This document shows, one piece after another, positions 51,306 to 60,623 of a stretch of 64,000 nt of DNA. The position numbers and the translations under genes were made by a program. Each line of letters starts with the position of its first letter. The stretch's first letter is position 1. The notes beneath the pieces were generated by a model that was not told the origin of the DNA, made no database searches, and was given only the letters and a program-made list of their open reading frames with translations. Source of the stretch: Selenomonadales bacterium (GTDB lineage: Bacteria; Bacillota; Negativicutes; Sporomusales; UBA7701); the NCBI GenBank assembly GCA_029976065.1, contig JARKNV010000038.1, forward strand, positions 1-64,000, given 5' to 3'.

Positions 51306-52661
51306 CTAGGGCTGAATTTCTTCTTCGATGCTTGTCAGCTTTTTGAGCTGGTGGATGACGAGGGCGGCGGTGAGTAGCGTAGAGCCGAAGTCGGCCAGCG
51401 GCCCGGCGAGCCATACTCCCTGAAGGCCGATGTAGCGGGGCAGGATGAGCAGCACCGGGATGAGGATGAGCAATTGGCGCGACATACTGAGAATCAGGGA
51501 GTGCATAGGTTTGCCGATGGCCTGGAAGAAGCTCGAGCCGATAACCTGGAAGCCGATGATGGGGAGCATGGCCATAAAGATTTTCAGGCCGGCGGCGCCG
51601 AGGGCGATGAGGTCGCTTTCGGAGCTGAACAGGCGAATGATGTGGGCGTCGAAGAGTTCGATGATGATGAAGCCTATGACCGAGACAACGGTGGCGGCGA
51701 GGCTGCCTTTGACGACCGCTTCCTTGACCCGGCCGTAGTTTTTCGCCCCGTAGTTGTAGCCGATGACCGGCTGGGTTCCCTGGCTGATGCCGAAGACCGG
51801 CATGAGGGTGAGCATGGAGACGCGGCTGATTATGCCCATAGCGGCGACGGCCGTCTGGCCGCCGTAGACGATGAGGATGTTGTTGAACAGGCCGGCGACG
51901 ATGCTGGCGGCGACCTGCATAAAGAAGGCCGAGGAGCCCATGACGACGATTCTCGCGACAATATGCCGGTCGGGGACCATATTGGCGCGGCGCAGTTTGA
52001 GAAAGCTCCGCCGGCTGCGGAAGTGGGCGACGACCCAGACGGCGGATACGGCCTGGGATATGACGGTGGCCAGAGCCGAGCCTTTGATGCCGAGGCCGAG
52101 GCCGAAGATGAACAGGGGATTGAGGGCCGTGTTGATGAGCGCGGAGATGATCATGGTCATCATCGCCAGCCGGGGGCTGCCTTCGGCGCGGATGATGTTG
52201 TTGAGCCCGAAGCCGGTGAACATGAAGACGCTGCCGCAGAGGATGAGGTTGGTGAAGTCCCGGGCGTAGGGAAGGATGGCTTCTTCCGCGCCGAGGGCCA
52301 CGAGAAGGGGATCGAGGAAGGCGAGGAGGATGGCCGAGAGGCTGATAGCGAAGGTCAGGCCGAGGACGAAGGCGTTGCCGAGAATTTTCTCGGCGTCGCT
52401 GAGCCGCTTCTGGCCGATGCGGATGGAGACGAGGGTGGTTGCGCCGATGCCGACGAGCATGCCGAAGCCCATGAGGACGATCATTATCGGGAAGGCGATG
52501 GTCACGGCCGCCAGGCCGATGGCCCCCACCCCGTGGCCGACGAAGATGCTGTCGACGATGTTGTAGAGGGCGTTGACGAGCATGCCGGTGATGGCCGGCA
52601 CGGAGAAGTCCCAGATGAGGGTGCCGATGTTTTTTCGCCCGAGGCTGCTGCGGTCATCCAT
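51306..52661 (-). CDS. Mirror copy: MATE-family transporter
   Basis: Same 451-residue product as 41314-42669, with the same start uncertainty. Confidence 0.75.
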   Translation of the reverse strand: MDDRSSLGRKNIGTLIWDFSVPAITGMLVNALYNIVDSIFVGHGVGAIGLAAVTIAFPIMIVLMGFGMLVGIGATTLVSIRIGQKRLSDAEKILGNAFVLGLTFAISLSAILLAFLDPLLVALGAEEAILPYARDFTNLILCGSVFMFTGFGLNNIIRAEGSPRLAMMTMIISALINTALNPLFIFGLGLGIKGSALATVISQAVSAVWVVAHFRSRRSFLKLRRANMVPDRHIVARIVVMGSSAFFMQVAASIVAGLFNNILIVYGGQTAVAAMGIISRVSMLTLMPVFGISQGTQPVIGYNYGAKNYGRVKEAVVKGSLAATVVSVIGFIIIELFDAHIIRLFSSESDLIALGAAGLKIFMAMLPIIGFQVIGSSFFQAIGKPMHSLILSMSRQLLILIPVLLILPRYIGLQGVWLAGPLADFGSTLLTAALVIHQLKKLTSIEEEIQP

Positions 52662-52767
52662 GGCCGGTCGCGGCAATTGCTGACGGCAACGTTCCCACCT
52701 CCGTCCTGCGTTTATCCGCTTATTAGTATGGACGTTTCGCCGCCGCCTTTCTCATGGGAATAAGCGA

Positions 52768-52803
52768 CAAACAAGGCCCCCGGGATTGTCCCTGGGGCCT
52801 TGT
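52768..52803 (-). terminator. Mirror copy: thiM-thiW terminator
   Basis: Mirror of 41172-41207. Confidence 0.65.
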
Positions 52804-52816
52804 TCGTTATTTGCCG

Positions 52817-53311
52817 TTATCTGGTTTTGAGCCATTCGCGGATTAAGCCGATCACCGGCGTGTAGTAGAGCAGGCAGGCGATGACCGCCCCGCCGGCGGC
52901 GCTGAGGGCGAAGGGGCCGACGAAGAACAGGGCGCCGGCCTTGGAGCCGATGAGGTACCTGGCGACGGGAAAGGCGGCCAGGGCGCCGAGAAGGCCGGTG
53001 CCGATGAGTTCGCCGGCGGCCGCCCAGAAGATGTTCTGCGTCCGCCGGTAGAGGACGCCGGCGAGGGCGGCGCCGATCATGCTGCCGGGGAAGGCGAGCA
53101 GGGTGCCTGTGCCGAGAAAGTTGCGGAGCAGCGAGGTGGCGAAGGCGGCGTTGACCGAGTACCGCGTGCCGAGCAGGACGGCGAGCAGGATGTTGATGGC
53201 GCTTTGGACGGGAAAGCATTTGGCGACGCCGACGGGGATGTAGACGAGTTGGGCGGTAAGCACTCCGAGGGCTACGAACAGGGCGGTGAAGGTCATTTTT
53301 CTTGTGTCCAC
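52817..53311 (-). CDS. thiW: Mirror copy: ThiW S component
   Basis: Same 164-residue product as 40664-41158. Confidence 0.78.
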   Translation of the reverse strand: MDTRKMTFTALFVALGVLTAQLVYIPVGVAKCFPVQSAINILLAVLLGTRYSVNAAFATSLLRNFLGTGTLLAFPGSMIGAALAGVLYRRTQNIFWAAAGELIGTGLLGALAAFPVARYLIGSKAGALFFVGPFALSAAGGAVIACLLYYTPVIGLIREWLKTR

Positions 53312-53332
53312 GGTTATTCCTCCCAGGCAGTG

Positions 53333-54139
53333 TCAGCTGATTTTGGCGTAGCGGAGCACAAGGGCGGGCGTCATATTGAATACGGCGTCGAAGAGACGGA
53401 CGCGAAAGGTGCCGATGCCGTCCTCGGGACGCAGGGACTGGCGGGCGAGTTCGCCGGCGACGCCTATGACGGTGAGGCCGGCGGCGGCGGCGACGAACGG
53501 GTCGGCGTCCGTTCCCAGGCAGCAGCCGATGAGCGAGGTGGCCATGCAGCCGGTGCCGGTGACGCGGGCCAGCCAGGGGTGGCCGTTGGCGATGCGGCAG
53601 ACGCGGCCGCCGCCGGCGACGATGTCGGTTTGGCCGGTGAGGGCGACGACGCAGCCGAGCTTGGCGGCAAGGCCGGCGGCGACCGTTTCGCCGTCACTTT
53701 CGTCGGCGGCGGAGTCGACGCCTCTGATGTCGGCCCTGAGGCCGGCGACCGCTTTGATTTCCGCGGCGTTGCCCCTGATTACGGCGAGGCGCGTCTCGCC
53801 GATGATGCGGCCGGCGGCGGCGGTTCGCGCCGGCGTGGCGCCCGCTCCCACCGGGTCGAAGACGACGGGAATGCCCAGTTCGCCGGCCCGCTTGGCGGCG
53901 GCGATCATGGTGTCGACGGCGGCGGCGCTGAGGGTGCCGATATTGAGCACCAGGGCGGCGGCGCGGGCGACCATGTCGGTGGCCTCGCCGGGGTCGGCGG
54001 CCATGACGGGGGAGGCGCCGAACGCCAGGGTGATGTTGGCGCTGTCGTTGGCGGTGACGTAGTTGGTCAGGTGGTGGACCAGAGGTCGTTTCGCCTGGAC
54101 GGCGGTGATGGTTTGGACGATTTCCTGCGGAAGCTCCAT
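53333..54139 (-). CDS. thiM: Mirror copy: hydroxyethylthiazole kinase ThiM
   Basis: Same 268-residue product as 39836-40642, with the riboswitch copy upstream. Confidence 0.8.
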   Translation of the reverse strand: MELPQEIVQTITAVQAKRPLVHHLTNYVTANDSANITLAFGASPVMAADPGEATDMVARAAALVLNIGTLSAAAVDTMIAAAKRAGELGIPVVFDPVGAGATPARTAAAGRIIGETRLAVIRGNAAEIKAVAGLRADIRGVDSAADESDGETVAAGLAAKLGCVVALTGQTDIVAGGGRVCRIANGHPWLARVTGTGCMATSLIGCCLGTDADPFVAAAAGLTVIGVAGELARQSLRPEDGIGTFRVRLFDAVFNMTPALVLRYAKIS

Positions 54140-54207
54140 GGGGTTACCTCCCTGCAAACGAGATGGAAAAGCGGGAAAACGGCGCGGGGCGGACGGAGGC
54201 CGCAACC

Positions 54208-54235
54208 AAAAAGGCGCTCCCTGTAAGGATGCGCC
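54208..54235 (-). terminator. Mirror copy: riboswitch expression-platform terminator
   Basis: Mirror of 39740-39767. Confidence 0.65.
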
Positions 54236-54252
54236 CCGAAAATCGAAACTTC

Positions 54253-54355
54253 CGCCGCTATCCCTACGCTGGCATTACCCAGATCAGGTCAAAGGGTCAT
54301 AGGCGATCGGGCCTATTTCTCAGCCGGCTCCTCCGGCTCCCCCAGCCGATATCGA
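54253..54355 (-). promoter_or_regulatory. Mirror copy: TPP riboswitch
   Basis: Mirror of 39620-39722; the core reads GGTAATGCCAGCGTAGGGAT on the minus strand. Confidence 0.82.
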
Positions 54356-54486
54356 GTTGACAGGTCCGCCGCCCCGGCGGAAGGTGGTCGGCTTAATCAG
54401 CCTTTTGCTTCATTATACCCATTCCCGGCCGAATTTTCCATACTTTGGGGAGGAAGTTTCCCGGAAAAATTTTTTCCGGAAGCGCC

Positions 54487-55179
54487 CTAGGCGAGGATGC
54501 GGTCGAGGATGGCGTCGATGTGGATTTGCGTGGTGTCGAGGATGAGGGTGTCGAGGTCGCCGTCCTTGATGATGAGCGGCAGCTCGGTGCAGCCGAGGAT
54601 GAGGGCGTCGGCCCGGTGGGCGGCGATCAGCCGCCTGGCAAGCGACAGCACTATTTCTTTTTCCTCCGGCAGGACGATGCCGTCCTGGAGATGAGGGAAA
54701 ATGATGTTGTGGATGGCCTTCTGCCCGTCGTCGTCGGGGACGAAGGCGGCGATGCCGTGTTTGGCGAAGGCGTCCGCGTACAGCCCGCTGCTCATCGTGA
54801 AGGCGGTGCCGAAAATGACTACGCTACGGCAGCCCTTCGCCCGCGCGTATTTGCACGTTTCTTCGACGATGCTGATGAGGGGGATGGGCGACCGGGCGGC
54901 GACGGCGTCGAAGACGATGTGGGCGGTGTTGGCCGCCATGGCGGCGAATTCGGCCCCGCCGGCCGCCAGGTTCTTGACCGAGCCGGCCAGGCGGCCGGTG
55001 AATTCGGGCCATGCTTTGCGCTCGGCGAGGGAGTACATTTCGGCGAGGTTGAGGCTGTCAATGATGAGGGGCGGGTAGTCTTCGCCGCCTGTCCTCGCCC
55101 GGTAGCCGTCGAGGATTCCCTTGTAGTAGTCGAGGGTGGAGGCCGGGCCGATCCCGCCTACCAGTCCGCTTTTTTTCAT
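54487..55179 (-). CDS. Mirror copy: racemase-family protein
   Basis: Same 230-residue product as 38796-39488, including the Ala at the first catalytic-cysteine position. Confidence 0.7.
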   Translation of the reverse strand: MKKSGLVGGIGPASTLDYYKGILDGYRARTGGEDYPPLIIDSLNLAEMYSLAERKAWPEFTGRLAGSVKNLAAGGAEFAAMAANTAHIVFDAVAARSPIPLISIVEETCKYARAKGCRSVVIFGTAFTMSSGLYADAFAKHGIAAFVPDDDGQKAIHNIIFPHLQDGIVLPEEKEIVLSLARRLIAAHRADALILGCTELPLIIKDGDLDTLILDTTQIHIDAILDRILA

Positions 55180-55219
55180 TGTCGCACCTCCGCGTGGCGC
55201 CGGTATTTTTATTGCCTTA

Positions 55220-55228
55220 ATTATACCA
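55220..55228 (-). promoter_or_regulatory. Mirror copy: extended -10 promoter
   Basis: Mirror of 38747-38755. Confidence 0.5.
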
Positions 55229-55247
55229 CAACGGACGGGGCCCGCTG

Positions 55248-55682
55248 CTACAGGTGGACGATTTCCAGCCCGGGAATCCTGGCGGCCAGGTATTCGGCCA
55301 GCAGCCGGCGGTGGCACTTGCCGGCGGAGGGTTCGCTGCACAGCAGGCAGGCGTCGGCGAACATGCCGGCGCTGACGCCGGCCAGGGCCTGGCGCTCGGC
55401 GAGGAGTCGGGCGTATTCGCTTTCGTACTCGGACCAGCTCAGCTTTTTCGTCTTGTAGCCGGTCATGAGCTCTTCGGTGGGCGCGAATTCGGGCATGTGG
55501 CGGTATTCTATGCCGGCGACCGCGCCGAGGAAGTATTCCAGGTCGGCTTTTTTGGTGAACCCGGCCAGTTGGGAGGTGTTGGCGAGGCGAATGTCGATGA
55601 CCAGCCTGACGCCGTTGTTCCGCAGGAGGGTGAAGAAATCGCGGGCCGTCTTCTGCCCGGAACCGATGGTATAGAGGGTCAT
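55248..55682 (-). CDS. Mirror copy: DUF488 family protein
   Basis: Same 144-residue product as 38293-38727. Confidence 0.75.
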   Translation of the reverse strand: MTLYTIGSGQKTARDFFTLLRNNGVRLVIDIRLANTSQLAGFTKKADLEYFLGAVAGIEYRHMPEFAPTEELMTGYKTKKLSWSEYESEYARLLAERQALAGVSAGMFADACLLCSEPSAGKCHRRLLAEYLAARIPGLEIVHL

Positions 55683-55706
55683 TGCCTTACCTGCCTTTCG
55701 CTTTTT

Positions 55707-55752
55707 GCAAGCGGAAATACCCGAACGCTTGCGTCCGGGTATTTCCGCTTGC
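55707..55752. repeat. Mirror copy: 46-base hairpin after hcp
   Basis: Mirror of 38223-38268. Confidence 0.6.
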
Positions 55753-55763
55753 TGTTGAGTTTA

Positions 55764-57329
55764 TCAGCCGAGGATGGCTTTCAGGTCTTCTTCGGGGGTG
55801 GTTATCGGGTGGAGGTCGAATTTCTCCACCAGGATCTTCAGGACGTTGCCGGACAGGAAGGCCGGCAGGGACGGCCCGATGTAGATGTTCTTGATGCCGA
55901 GGGCCAGGAGGGTGAGGAGGATGCAGACCGCTTTCTGCTCGTACCAGGACAGCACCAGGGTGAGCGGCAGGTCGTTGACGCCGCATTCGAAGGCGCCGGC
56001 GAGGGCCACGGCGACCTGGATGGCGGAGTAGGCGTCGTTGCACTGCCCCATGTCGAGGATGCGGGGGATGCCGCCGATTTCGCCGAGGTCGAGGTCGTTG
56101 AAGCGGTATTTGCCGCAGGCCAGGGTGAGGACGACGGTGTCCTTGGGGGTCTGCTGGACGAAGCGGGTGTAGTAGTTGCGGCCGGGTTTGGCGCCGTCGC
56201 AGCCGCCGACGAGGAAGAAGTGCTTGATGGCCCCGGCTTTGACGGCGTCGATGACGGTGCCGGCGACGCCCATGACGGTGTTGCGGGCGAACCCGGTGAC
56301 GAGCTTGGTGCCGCCGTTGATGCCGGTGAAGTGCTGATCTTCCTTGTAGCCGCCCAGTTCGAGGGCCTTGGCGATGACGGGGGCGAAGTCCTTTTTGCCG
56401 CCCTGCTCGGCGATATGTTTAAGCTCGGGGTAGCCGACGACGTCGGTGGTGAACACGCGGTCGGCGTAGGAGGGGCGCGGCGGCATCAGGCAGTTGGTCG
56501 TGAAGAGGATGGGGCCGGGGATGTTGTCGAATTCCTTCTGCTGATTTTGCCAGGCGGTGCCGAAGTTGCCCTTGAGCTGGGGATATTTTTTCAGCTCGGG
56601 ATAGGCGTGGGCGGGGAGCATTTCGCCGTGGGTGTAGATGTTGATGCCTTTGCCGGCTGTCTGCTCGAGCAGCTGTTTGAGGTCGTGGAGGTCGTGGCCG
56701 GTGATGACGATGAAGGGGCCTTTTTCGACGAGGGTGGGCACGGTGGTCGGGACGGGATGGCCGTAGGCGGAGGTGTTGGCCTCGTCGAGGAGGGCCATGC
56801 ATTTGAGGTTGGCCTGGCCGAATTCCATCAGCAGGCCGAGCCATTCCTCGGCGCTGTGGTCCTCGCCGAGCGCCTTCATCCCTTTGTAGAACCAGGCGGT
56901 CACTTCGGCGCTTTCCTTGCCGAGGATGGAGGCGTGCCAGGCGTAGGCGGCCATGCCGCGCAGACCGAGGAGCAGGGTGGAGCGGAGGGAGACGATGTCC
57001 TCGTTGCCGGCCCACAGCTCGGCGGCGGGGAAATCCTGGGCGGCGGCGTCTAGTTTCGCTTTTTCCGCCCGGACGGCGGCGGTCATTTCGTCGATGCGGG
57101 CGGGGTCGAAGTTGACGTTGGTGACGGTGGCGAACAGGCCCTGGAGCATGAGTTTGTCGGCCGCCTTGCCGGGGGCTTTGCCGGCCGCGGCGCGGGCCAG
57201 GCCGACGAGGGCGCCGGTCAGTTCGTCCTGCTTGTTGGCCACTTCGGGCTTCTTGCCGCATACCCCCGCCTTGGTGCAGCCTTTGCCGCCGGCGGTCTGT
57301 TCACACTGGAAACAAAACATTTCGCTCAT
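55764..57329 (-). CDS. hcp: Mirror copy: hybrid-cluster protein Hcp
   Basis: Same 521-residue product and start as 36646-38211. Confidence 0.8.
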   Translation of the reverse strand: MSEMFCFQCEQTAGGKGCTKAGVCGKKPEVANKQDELTGALVGLARAAAGKAPGKAADKLMLQGLFATVTNVNFDPARIDEMTAAVRAEKAKLDAAAQDFPAAELWAGNEDIVSLRSTLLLGLRGMAAYAWHASILGKESAEVTAWFYKGMKALGEDHSAEEWLGLLMEFGQANLKCMALLDEANTSAYGHPVPTTVPTLVEKGPFIVITGHDLHDLKQLLEQTAGKGINIYTHGEMLPAHAYPELKKYPQLKGNFGTAWQNQQKEFDNIPGPILFTTNCLMPPRPSYADRVFTTDVVGYPELKHIAEQGGKKDFAPVIAKALELGGYKEDQHFTGINGGTKLVTGFARNTVMGVAGTVIDAVKAGAIKHFFLVGGCDGAKPGRNYYTRFVQQTPKDTVVLTLACGKYRFNDLDLGEIGGIPRILDMGQCNDAYSAIQVAVALAGAFECGVNDLPLTLVLSWYEQKAVCILLTLLALGIKNIYIGPSLPAFLSGNVLKILVEKFDLHPITTPEEDLKAILG

Positions 57330-57405
57330 TTGCCGATACCTCCATTTGTTTTGGTGATTATTGTCGGGGTTAATTCCCTTCATTGCGCTTGTCTTTGCTA
57401 ACTTC

Positions 57406-57448
57406 ATTGTATTACAATATTAAGGTAAAATCGGTAGCCACGGCTACC
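57406..57448. promoter_or_regulatory. Mirror copy: two palindromes between hcp and the Crp/Fnr gene
   Basis: ATTGTA-A-TACAAT (57406-57418) and GGTAGCC-AC-GGCTACC (57433-57448) mirror 36557-36569 and 36527-36542. Confidence 0.45.
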
Positions 57449-57468
57449 AAACAACGGGGGTGGCGACC

Positions 57469-58161
57469 GTGAAGAACAAGAAGCTGGAAATCCTCGCCGG
57501 TGCGGCGCTGTTCGCCGGCATCGAGGCCGATACGCTGGCGGCGATGATGGGCTGTCTGCAGCCGAAGGTGGCGAATTACGCCAAGAACAGTTTCATCACC
57601 GTCGAGGGTGAGCCGTTCACCGGCCTGGGCATTTTGACGGCCGGGGAGGCGGCGGTGGTGAAGGAGAACGTGGCCGGGGTGCGGTCGGTGCTGACGTCGC
57701 TGGCGGCCGGCGACATGTTCGGGGAGATGGTCGCCTTTGCGGCGCGGAAAATCTGGCCGGCGTCGGTAGTGGCCTACAGCGAGTGCACTGTCGTATTTTT
57801 GCCGCCGCATAAGATCACCGGCACCTGCTCGGCCGTCTGCGGCGGCCACCAGAAGATGATAATGAATATGCTGCAGATCCTGTCGGAAAGGGCGCTGATG
57901 CTGAACCGGAAGGTGGAGTACCTGGTCGTGAGGAGCATGCGGGCCAAGATCGGCAAATATTTGCTCGAGATGTACCGGCTGACCGGCAAGCTGACCTTCG
58001 TCATGCCGCTGAAACGCGACGACCTGGCCGATTTCCTCAACGTGTCCCGCACCGCCCTGTCGCGGGAGCTGGGGCGGATGCGCGACGAAGGTCTGCTGGA
58101 TTTCTACCGTTCGAGCGTCAAGATCCTGGATTTGGAAGGGCTGATAAAGGCGGCGGAGTGA
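57469..58161 (+). CDS. Mirror copy: Crp/Fnr-family regulator
   Basis: Same 230-residue product as 35814-36506. Confidence 0.72.
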   Translation: MKNKKLEILAGAALFAGIEADTLAAMMGCLQPKVANYAKNSFITVEGEPFTGLGILTAGEAAVVKENVAGVRSVLTSLAAGDMFGEMVAFAARKIWPASVVAYSECTVVFLPPHKITGTCSAVCGGHQKMIMNMLQILSERALMLNRKVEYLVVRSMRAKIGKYLLEMYRLTGKLTFVMPLKRDDLADFLNVSRTALSRELGRMRDEGLLDFYRSSVKILDLEGLIKAAE

Positions 58162-58165
58162 GCCG

Positions 58166-58837
58166 CTACGCCGCTGCCGCCGCTATCTCCTGGGTGGCGG
58201 CGCTGCCGGGCTGCCCGCCGGCCGTGGCGCGGTAGGCGAACGCGGGGTTGGCGCCGGCGACGAAGCCCGCCAGCCACGCCCGCGTGAAGCGGGTCATCGT
58301 CCCGGTGTCGACGCCGGCCCGCCGCCAGTTCGGCTCCTGCAGGCAGGCGCCCGTTTTCCAGGCGACCCGGTCGGCCGCGGCGGCGACGACGCTGTCGGCC
58401 TGGTCGCACGGCATGCCGTTCAGGTAGTGGTCGTTGAGGGCGGTGTGGATGCCGGGCGCGGCGGTGAGGTCGTACTTGCCCAGGGCCCGCGCCCGCTCAC
58501 CCGCGAGGCGGCCGTGGTCGGCGAAGGCCTGCGCGATGAGATTGTCGGCGGCGTCGCCGCAGGCGGCGAGCAGTTCGCCGATGAAGGCGGCTTCCCGGGT
58601 TTCGGCGATTTTGATCTGCCGCTGTAGCCAGCCGTGGATGTTGGCGTGGTCGATCAGCTCGCCGAGGTCGGCGTCGGGCAGCGGCTGGCCGTAGGTCTGG
58701 CGAACCTGCTCGCGCAGCTCTTCGGCGGTGGGGCCGCACATGGCGGCCGCACGGTCGAACAGGAAGTCTTCGCGCTCGACGACCAGGCGGATTTTCCCGT
58801 ACAGCCAGTAATGGATGGGTCCGATGAAAGCGCTCAC
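58166..58837 (-). CDS. Mirror copy: uncharacterised protein co-translated with the siroheme reductase
   Basis: Same 223-residue product as 35138-35809, with the same 4-base overlap. Confidence 0.6.
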   Translation of the reverse strand: MSAFIGPIHYWLYGKIRLVVEREDFLFDRAAAMCGPTAEELREQVRQTYGQPLPDADLGELIDHANIHGWLQRQIKIAETREAAFIGELLAACGDAADNLIAQAFADHGRLAGERARALGKYDLTAAPGIHTALNDHYLNGMPCDQADSVVAAAADRVAWKTGACLQEPNWRRAGVDTGTMTRFTRAWLAGFVAGANPAFAYRATAGGQPGSAATQEIAAAAA

Positions 58838-59799
58838 TGTCTTTCACTCCTTATGGCAACTTTGTTCAACTCTTGGACGAGTTCGTAGGCGCTGAGGCCG
58901 TGGATGCCGGCCGCTTTTTCGAGCGCCTCGCCGGTGGCCGACGGGCAGCCGAGGCAGCCCATGCCGAAGCCGCGCAGCACCGGGATGGTGTCGGGGTATA
59001 CCCTGATGATGTCGGCGATGATGCTGCCGGCGGTGATGGGGTCGCCGGGCTTGAGGCCGCTGTCGCTCCCCGGCAGTTTGGCCGTGGGGGCCGGCGGCTC
59101 GGTGGCCGGCGCTGCGGGGATTGCTTCTTCCCCGGCGGCGGCGAAGCGGGCGAGGACGTCGGCACAGAATTTGGCGAAGCCGATGCGGTCGATGAACTGG
59201 CCGATGCGCTCGATGTCGGCGTTCTCCCGGTAGTAGGCGACGACGGTGTCGATGAGCCTGAGGGTGTCGTCGTAGCCGAGGCCGGCGGCGAGCTTGTCGC
59301 CCAGCCGGGGGTGCGCGCCGGCGCTGCCGCCCACGTATACGTCCCAGCCGTCGTCGGTGCCGATGACGCCGATATCCTTGATGATGGCCTCCGCGCACGA
59401 GTTGGGGCAGCCCGAGACGCCCATCTTCAGCCGCGAGGGCATTTCTTTTTTGATGTAGCGGCGGTCGAGTTCGAGGCCCAGCTTTACGCTGTCTTGTTTG
59501 CCGCGTTTGCAGAAGGCGATCCCGGGGCAAACCTTGACGCTACGGACGCAGTTGGCGAAGCCCATGGCGGGCTGCATGCCGAGTTCGGCCCAGACGTTGT
59601 CGATGTCTTCGGCTTTGAGACCGGTGATCATGATGCGCTGCGCCGATGTCAGCTTGAGCGTGCCGCCGTATTCCCTGGCGACGCGGGTGTATTTCTCCAG
59701 CGTTTCCGGCTTGACGAATCCGCCCGGCAGGTGGGGCGTGACGGCGTAGGTCCGTTTGCCGTCACGGATTTTCTGCAGATTGGCTCCTTGGGGCAGCAT
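58834..59799 (-). CDS. Mirror copy: siroheme nitrite/sulfite reductase-like protein with DUF1858
   Basis: Same 321-residue product as 34176-35141. Confidence 0.7.
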   Translation of the reverse strand: MLPQGANLQKIRDGKRTYAVTPHLPGGFVKPETLEKYTRVAREYGGTLKLTSAQRIMITGLKAEDIDNVWAELGMQPAMGFANCVRSVKVCPGIAFCKRGKQDSVKLGLELDRRYIKKEMPSRLKMGVSGCPNSCAEAIIKDIGVIGTDDGWDVYVGGSAGAHPRLGDKLAAGLGYDDTLRLIDTVVAYYRENADIERIGQFIDRIGFAKFCADVLARFAAAGEEAIPAAPATEPPAPTAKLPGSDSGLKPGDPITAGSIIADIIRVYPDTIPVLRGFGMGCLGCPSATGEALEKAAGIHGLSAYELVQELNKVAIRSERQ

Positions 59800-59861
59800 G
59801 GCGATCTTCCTCCTTGCGTCTGTTTCTGGTTTAATGATAATCCCCCCGGCGCGGCGGCGCT

Positions 59862-59899
59862 TTGATTTAAATCACACTGCGGGCGTGATTTGCATCACG
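59862..59899 (-). promoter_or_regulatory. Mirror copy: two Crp/Fnr-type boxes
   Basis: Mirror of 34076-34113. Confidence 0.55.
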
Positions 59900-59910
59900 C
59901 TCCCGGTGCA

Positions 59911-59948
59911 AACAAAAGCAGCCCCGGAATTTGTCCGGGGCTGCTTTT
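59911..59948 (-). terminator. Mirror copy: molybdoenzyme operon terminator
   Basis: Mirror of 34027-34064. Confidence 0.75.
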
Positions 59949-59954
59949 GCCGTT

Positions 59955-60617
59955 CTATGAGGTTGCCAGGTATTCGTCGAGCAGTTCTTTGTCCCACAGG
60001 AGGACGCCGCGGGCGAGGCCGAGGAGGGCGGCGTAGAAGCCCGCCGTGGCGTGGGTGGCGGCGTCGCGCTCCAGGTCGCCGATCCAGCCGAGGGGATGGG
60101 CGGCGATGAATTCGGCCTGGAGGCGGGCCGACTCGCGCCAGTCCGCCTCGCCCCGCCGGGCTGCGGCCTCGCCGGCGGCCGCCAGCAGCATGAGCTCGAG
60201 GCCGATATGGTCCTCGGGCTGGCGGTATTTCTCCACCGCTGCGACGCCGAAGCGCTCCATGTAGGTCCGCACCTGATAGGCGGGGGGACCGAACAGCAGC
60301 TTCTCCGCGGTGCGGTACAGCGATTCCCACGGCGGGGCGAGCGGTTCGCCGGCGCCGAGGAAGAGGGCCGTGTACTCGGTCTGGACCAGTGCGAGCGCCT
60401 CGTCGCGGGGCCATGCGGACAGTCCGGCGGCGACGCCGGCCAGTTTGTCGAGGGCGGCGTCCATGACGTCGTTGGCCGGTTCCAGGGGGAAGCCCCGCCA
60501 AAAATCCGGATCAAACAGTACGTAGCGGTCGGCGCGAATGGGTTCGAGCAGGCAGTTGCCGAGGAAACGATAGATGCCGGCGCGAAAGGACGCGACTTCT
60601 TGCCAGGATGCGACCAT
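59955..60617 (-). CDS. Mirror copy: TorD/DmsD-family chaperone
   Basis: Same 220-residue product as 33358-34020. Confidence 0.77.
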   Translation of the reverse strand: MVASWQEVASFRAGIYRFLGNCLLEPIRADRYVLFDPDFWRGFPLEPANDVMDAALDKLAGVAAGLSAWPRDEALALVQTEYTALFLGAGEPLAPPWESLYRTAEKLLFGPPAYQVRTYMERFGVAAVEKYRQPEDHIGLELMLLAAAGEAAARRGEADWRESARLQAEFIAAHPLGWIGDLERDAATHATAGFYAALLGLARGVLLWDKELLDEYLATS

Positions 60618-60623
60618 CGCCCG